From: Bradyrhizobium barranii subsp. apii
Lineage (GTDB): Bacteria > Pseudomonadota > Alphaproteobacteria > Rhizobiales > Xanthobacteraceae
DNA length: 64,000 bases
Direction: 5' to 3'
Assembly (NCBI RefSeq): GCF_011516635.5
Contig: NZ_CP096255.1
Coordinates: 5,392,501-5,456,500 of the forward strand
Shown: piece by piece, positions 62,579-64,000 of the stretch
How the letters are laid out: every line of letters starts with the position of its first letter
Numbering within the stretch: position 1 is the stretch's first letter
Notes under the pieces: model-generated
What the model saw: only the letters and a program-made list of their open reading frames with translations
The model's database searches: none
Told to the model about the DNA's origin: nothing
Program-made: the position numbers and the translations under genes

Positions 62579-64000
62579 ATGCCCACCCAGAGATTGTCGA
62601 TGCGCCGGATCAAAGAGGTTCTCCGCTTAAAACATGTTCAAGGCTTGCCGGAGCGAGCCATCGCGCGCACCTTGGGCATCAGCAACGGCGCCGTGCACAG
62701 CTATCTACGCCGAGCCGGGGCTGCCGGGCTGAAGTGGCCGTTGCCGGCCGGAATGAGCGACGAGGACCTGGAGCTGCTGCTTTTCCCGGCGCCGAGGCCT
62801 GCGTCGCAGAGCCCCCAGCGGGCCGTTCCCGACTGGGGCTATGTCGACAAGGAGCTGCGCCGACGCAACGTGACCCGTCGGCTGCTGTGGGACGAGTATC
62901 GCGCCACCCATCCCGATGGCTTCGGCTACACCTGGTTCTGCACGACGTACGAGGCCTGGAAGGGGCGAGCCCGGCCTTCGATGCGGCAGACGCATCTGGG
63001 CGGCGAGAAGGTTTTCGTGGATTTCGCCGGCGACACCATCGACGTCATCGATCCCTCAAACGGGGAAGTGCAGTCGATGAAGCTGTTCGTCGCGGCGATG
63101 GGCGCCTCCAACTATACCTATGCCGAGGCCTGTCCAAGCGAGGGGCTCGCCGACTGGATCCGGGTCCACATCAATCTTTTCGCCTTCCTCGGCGGCGTGC
63201 CGACATTCGTAGTCTGCGACAATCTCAAGGCCGCCGTCACCAATCCCGACCGCCACGATCCCGGCCTCAACCGAACCTATGCCGAGATGGCGAGCCATTA
63301 CGGCACGGCCATTCTCGCAGCCCGGCCGCGGCGCCCAAAAGATAAGGCAAAGGTCGAAGTTGCGGTGCAAGTCGCCCAGCGATGGATTCTGGCGCGGCTG
63401 CGCAACCAACGCTTCTTTTCGTTGGCGGAGCTGAACGCAGCCATCAAAACACTCGTCGTCGAACTCAATGCAAGGCAGATGCGCGACTTTGGCGCCAGTC
63501 GCGCCGAACTGTTCGCCGAGCTCGACAAGCCCAAGCTTACAAAGCTGCCGGACCAGGCTTACGCTTTCGCACGCTGGAAGCGATGCCGGATCGGCCCCGA
63601 CTATCATATCGAGATCGATGGACACTGGTATTCCGCGCCGTATCGGCTCATCCGTGAGCTTGTCGACGCACGCATCGATGACAGAACGGTCGAGATCTTC
63701 CACAACGGCCGCAGGATCGCCAGCCACGCCCGCGCGCCCAACCGGCGGGGCCACACCACCATCGCCGACCATATGCCCAGCGCCCATCGGCGCTACGGTC
63801 AATGGACGCCCGCCGGAGTGATCGTCGCCGGCGAGCGGATCGGTCCGTCGACCGCCGCCTTCTTCCAGGCCGTGATCGCGGCCCGGCCGCATCCCGAGCA
63901 AGGCTTTCGCACCTGCCTCGGCATTCTGTCACTGGTCAAAAGCTACAGCGCGGAGCGCGTCGAAGCGGCCTGCCGGCGCGGCATTCTGATCAAGGCGCGA
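62579..64000 (+). CDS. istA: IS21-family transposase IstA (3' end outside window)
   Basis: 474 codons visible from ATG 62579; the frame is still open at the right edge. The N-terminal HTH contains AIARTLGISNGAVHSYLRRA. The catalytic residues are D in KVFVDFAGDTIDV, D in VVCDNLKAAV and E in KDKAKVEVAVQ. A C-terminal Mu-like domain contains WYSAPYRLI. It looks nearly complete. Confidence 0.92.
   Translation, partial: MPTQRLSMRRIKEVLRLKHVQGLPERAIARTLGISNGAVHSYLRRAGAAGLKWPLPAGMSDEDLELLLFPAPRPASQSPQRAVPDWGYVDKELRRRNVTRRLLWDEYRATHPDGFGYTWFCTTYEAWKGRARPSMRQTHLGGEKVFVDFAGDTIDVIDPSNGEVQSMKLFVAAMGASNYTYAEACPSEGLADWIRVHINLFAFLGGVPTFVVCDNLKAAVTNPDRHDPGLNRTYAEMASHYGTAILAARPRRPKDKAKVEVAVQVAQRWILARLRNQRFFSLAELNAAIKTLVVELNARQMRDFGASRAELFAELDKPKLTKLPDQAYAFARWKRCRIGPDYHIEIDGHWYSAPYRLIRELVDARIDDRTVEIFHNGRRIASHARAPNRRGHTTIADHMPSAHRRYGQWTPAGVIVAGERIGPSTAAFFQAVIAARPHPEQGFRTCLGILSLVKSYSAERVEAACRRGILIKAR

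Larger units (their letters stand above)
62406..64000 (+). mobile_element. IS21-family element (right part outside window)
   Basis: Begins TGCATGTTTCGCGGGATCG right after the IS256 sequence breaks off. It carries multiple terminal binding repeats and istA. The istB gene and right end lie beyond 64000. Confidence 0.88.

Overview
The window looks like part of the chromosome of a Bradyrhizobium-type alphaproteobacterium (Nitrobacteraceae). The support is high GC with strong third-position GC bias, an Aap amino-acid ABC system, two TRAP transporters, a leucine/isovalerate catabolic operon, an osmoregulated-glucan OpgC, a small heat-shock gene behind a ROSE-type RNA thermometer, many short proteins of the kind common in this genus, and several families of dispersed palindromes. 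No species can be named from sequence alone.

Core region (1 to about 42490). The minus-strand aapJ-aapQ-aapM operon (M is cut by the left edge) is followed by metC and a Na/Pi cotransporter. Next comes a compact minus-strand envelope cluster (LpxB-N-like protein, family-2 glycosyltransferase, PAP2 phosphatase, ArnT-like transferase) and then pbpC coupled to a thioester-containing alpha-2-macroglobulin. A tRNA-Arg(TCT) at 18333 opens a run of small secreted or membrane proteins to 22639. A metabolic block follows: TRAP operon 1, a GntR/FCD regulator, a palindromic operator lying on a promoter, TRAP operon 2 and a DHDPS-family aldolase. Convergent to this is the leucine-degradation operon ivd-mccB-mccA-mvaB, with a divergent AraC-type regulator; mvaB carries a frameshift. 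Lrp, an NDUFS4-like subunit and opgC close the core.

Accessory region (about 42496 to 64000). It starts at the 3' half of a tRNA-Pro(UGG), a typical attachment-site remnant, next to a degenerate P4-type integrase. Inside are decayed genes (a substrate-binding protein with two frameshifts, an arylsulfatase with a shifted C-terminus, a frameshifted LigD-type ligase), NhaA, DUF2934 proteins, Hsp20 with its thermometer, and many small ORFs. Mobile DNA dominates: an IS5-family element holds an IS256-family copy, an IS66 half-element and a second IS256 copy. A second IS5-family element sits exactly in the hsp20 stop codon. A third IS256 end truncates a small gene and is itself cut by an IS21 element that runs off the right edge. 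The order of these insertions can be reconstructed from target duplications and junctions.

Nothing here is clearly a new multi-gene system. The most worthwhile leads are the uncharacterised GntR-TRAP-aldolase regulon, the palindromic elements (one of them translated as the N-terminus of PBP1C), the recurrent single-base lesions, and a pair of unlinked tryptophan-tailed microproteins.
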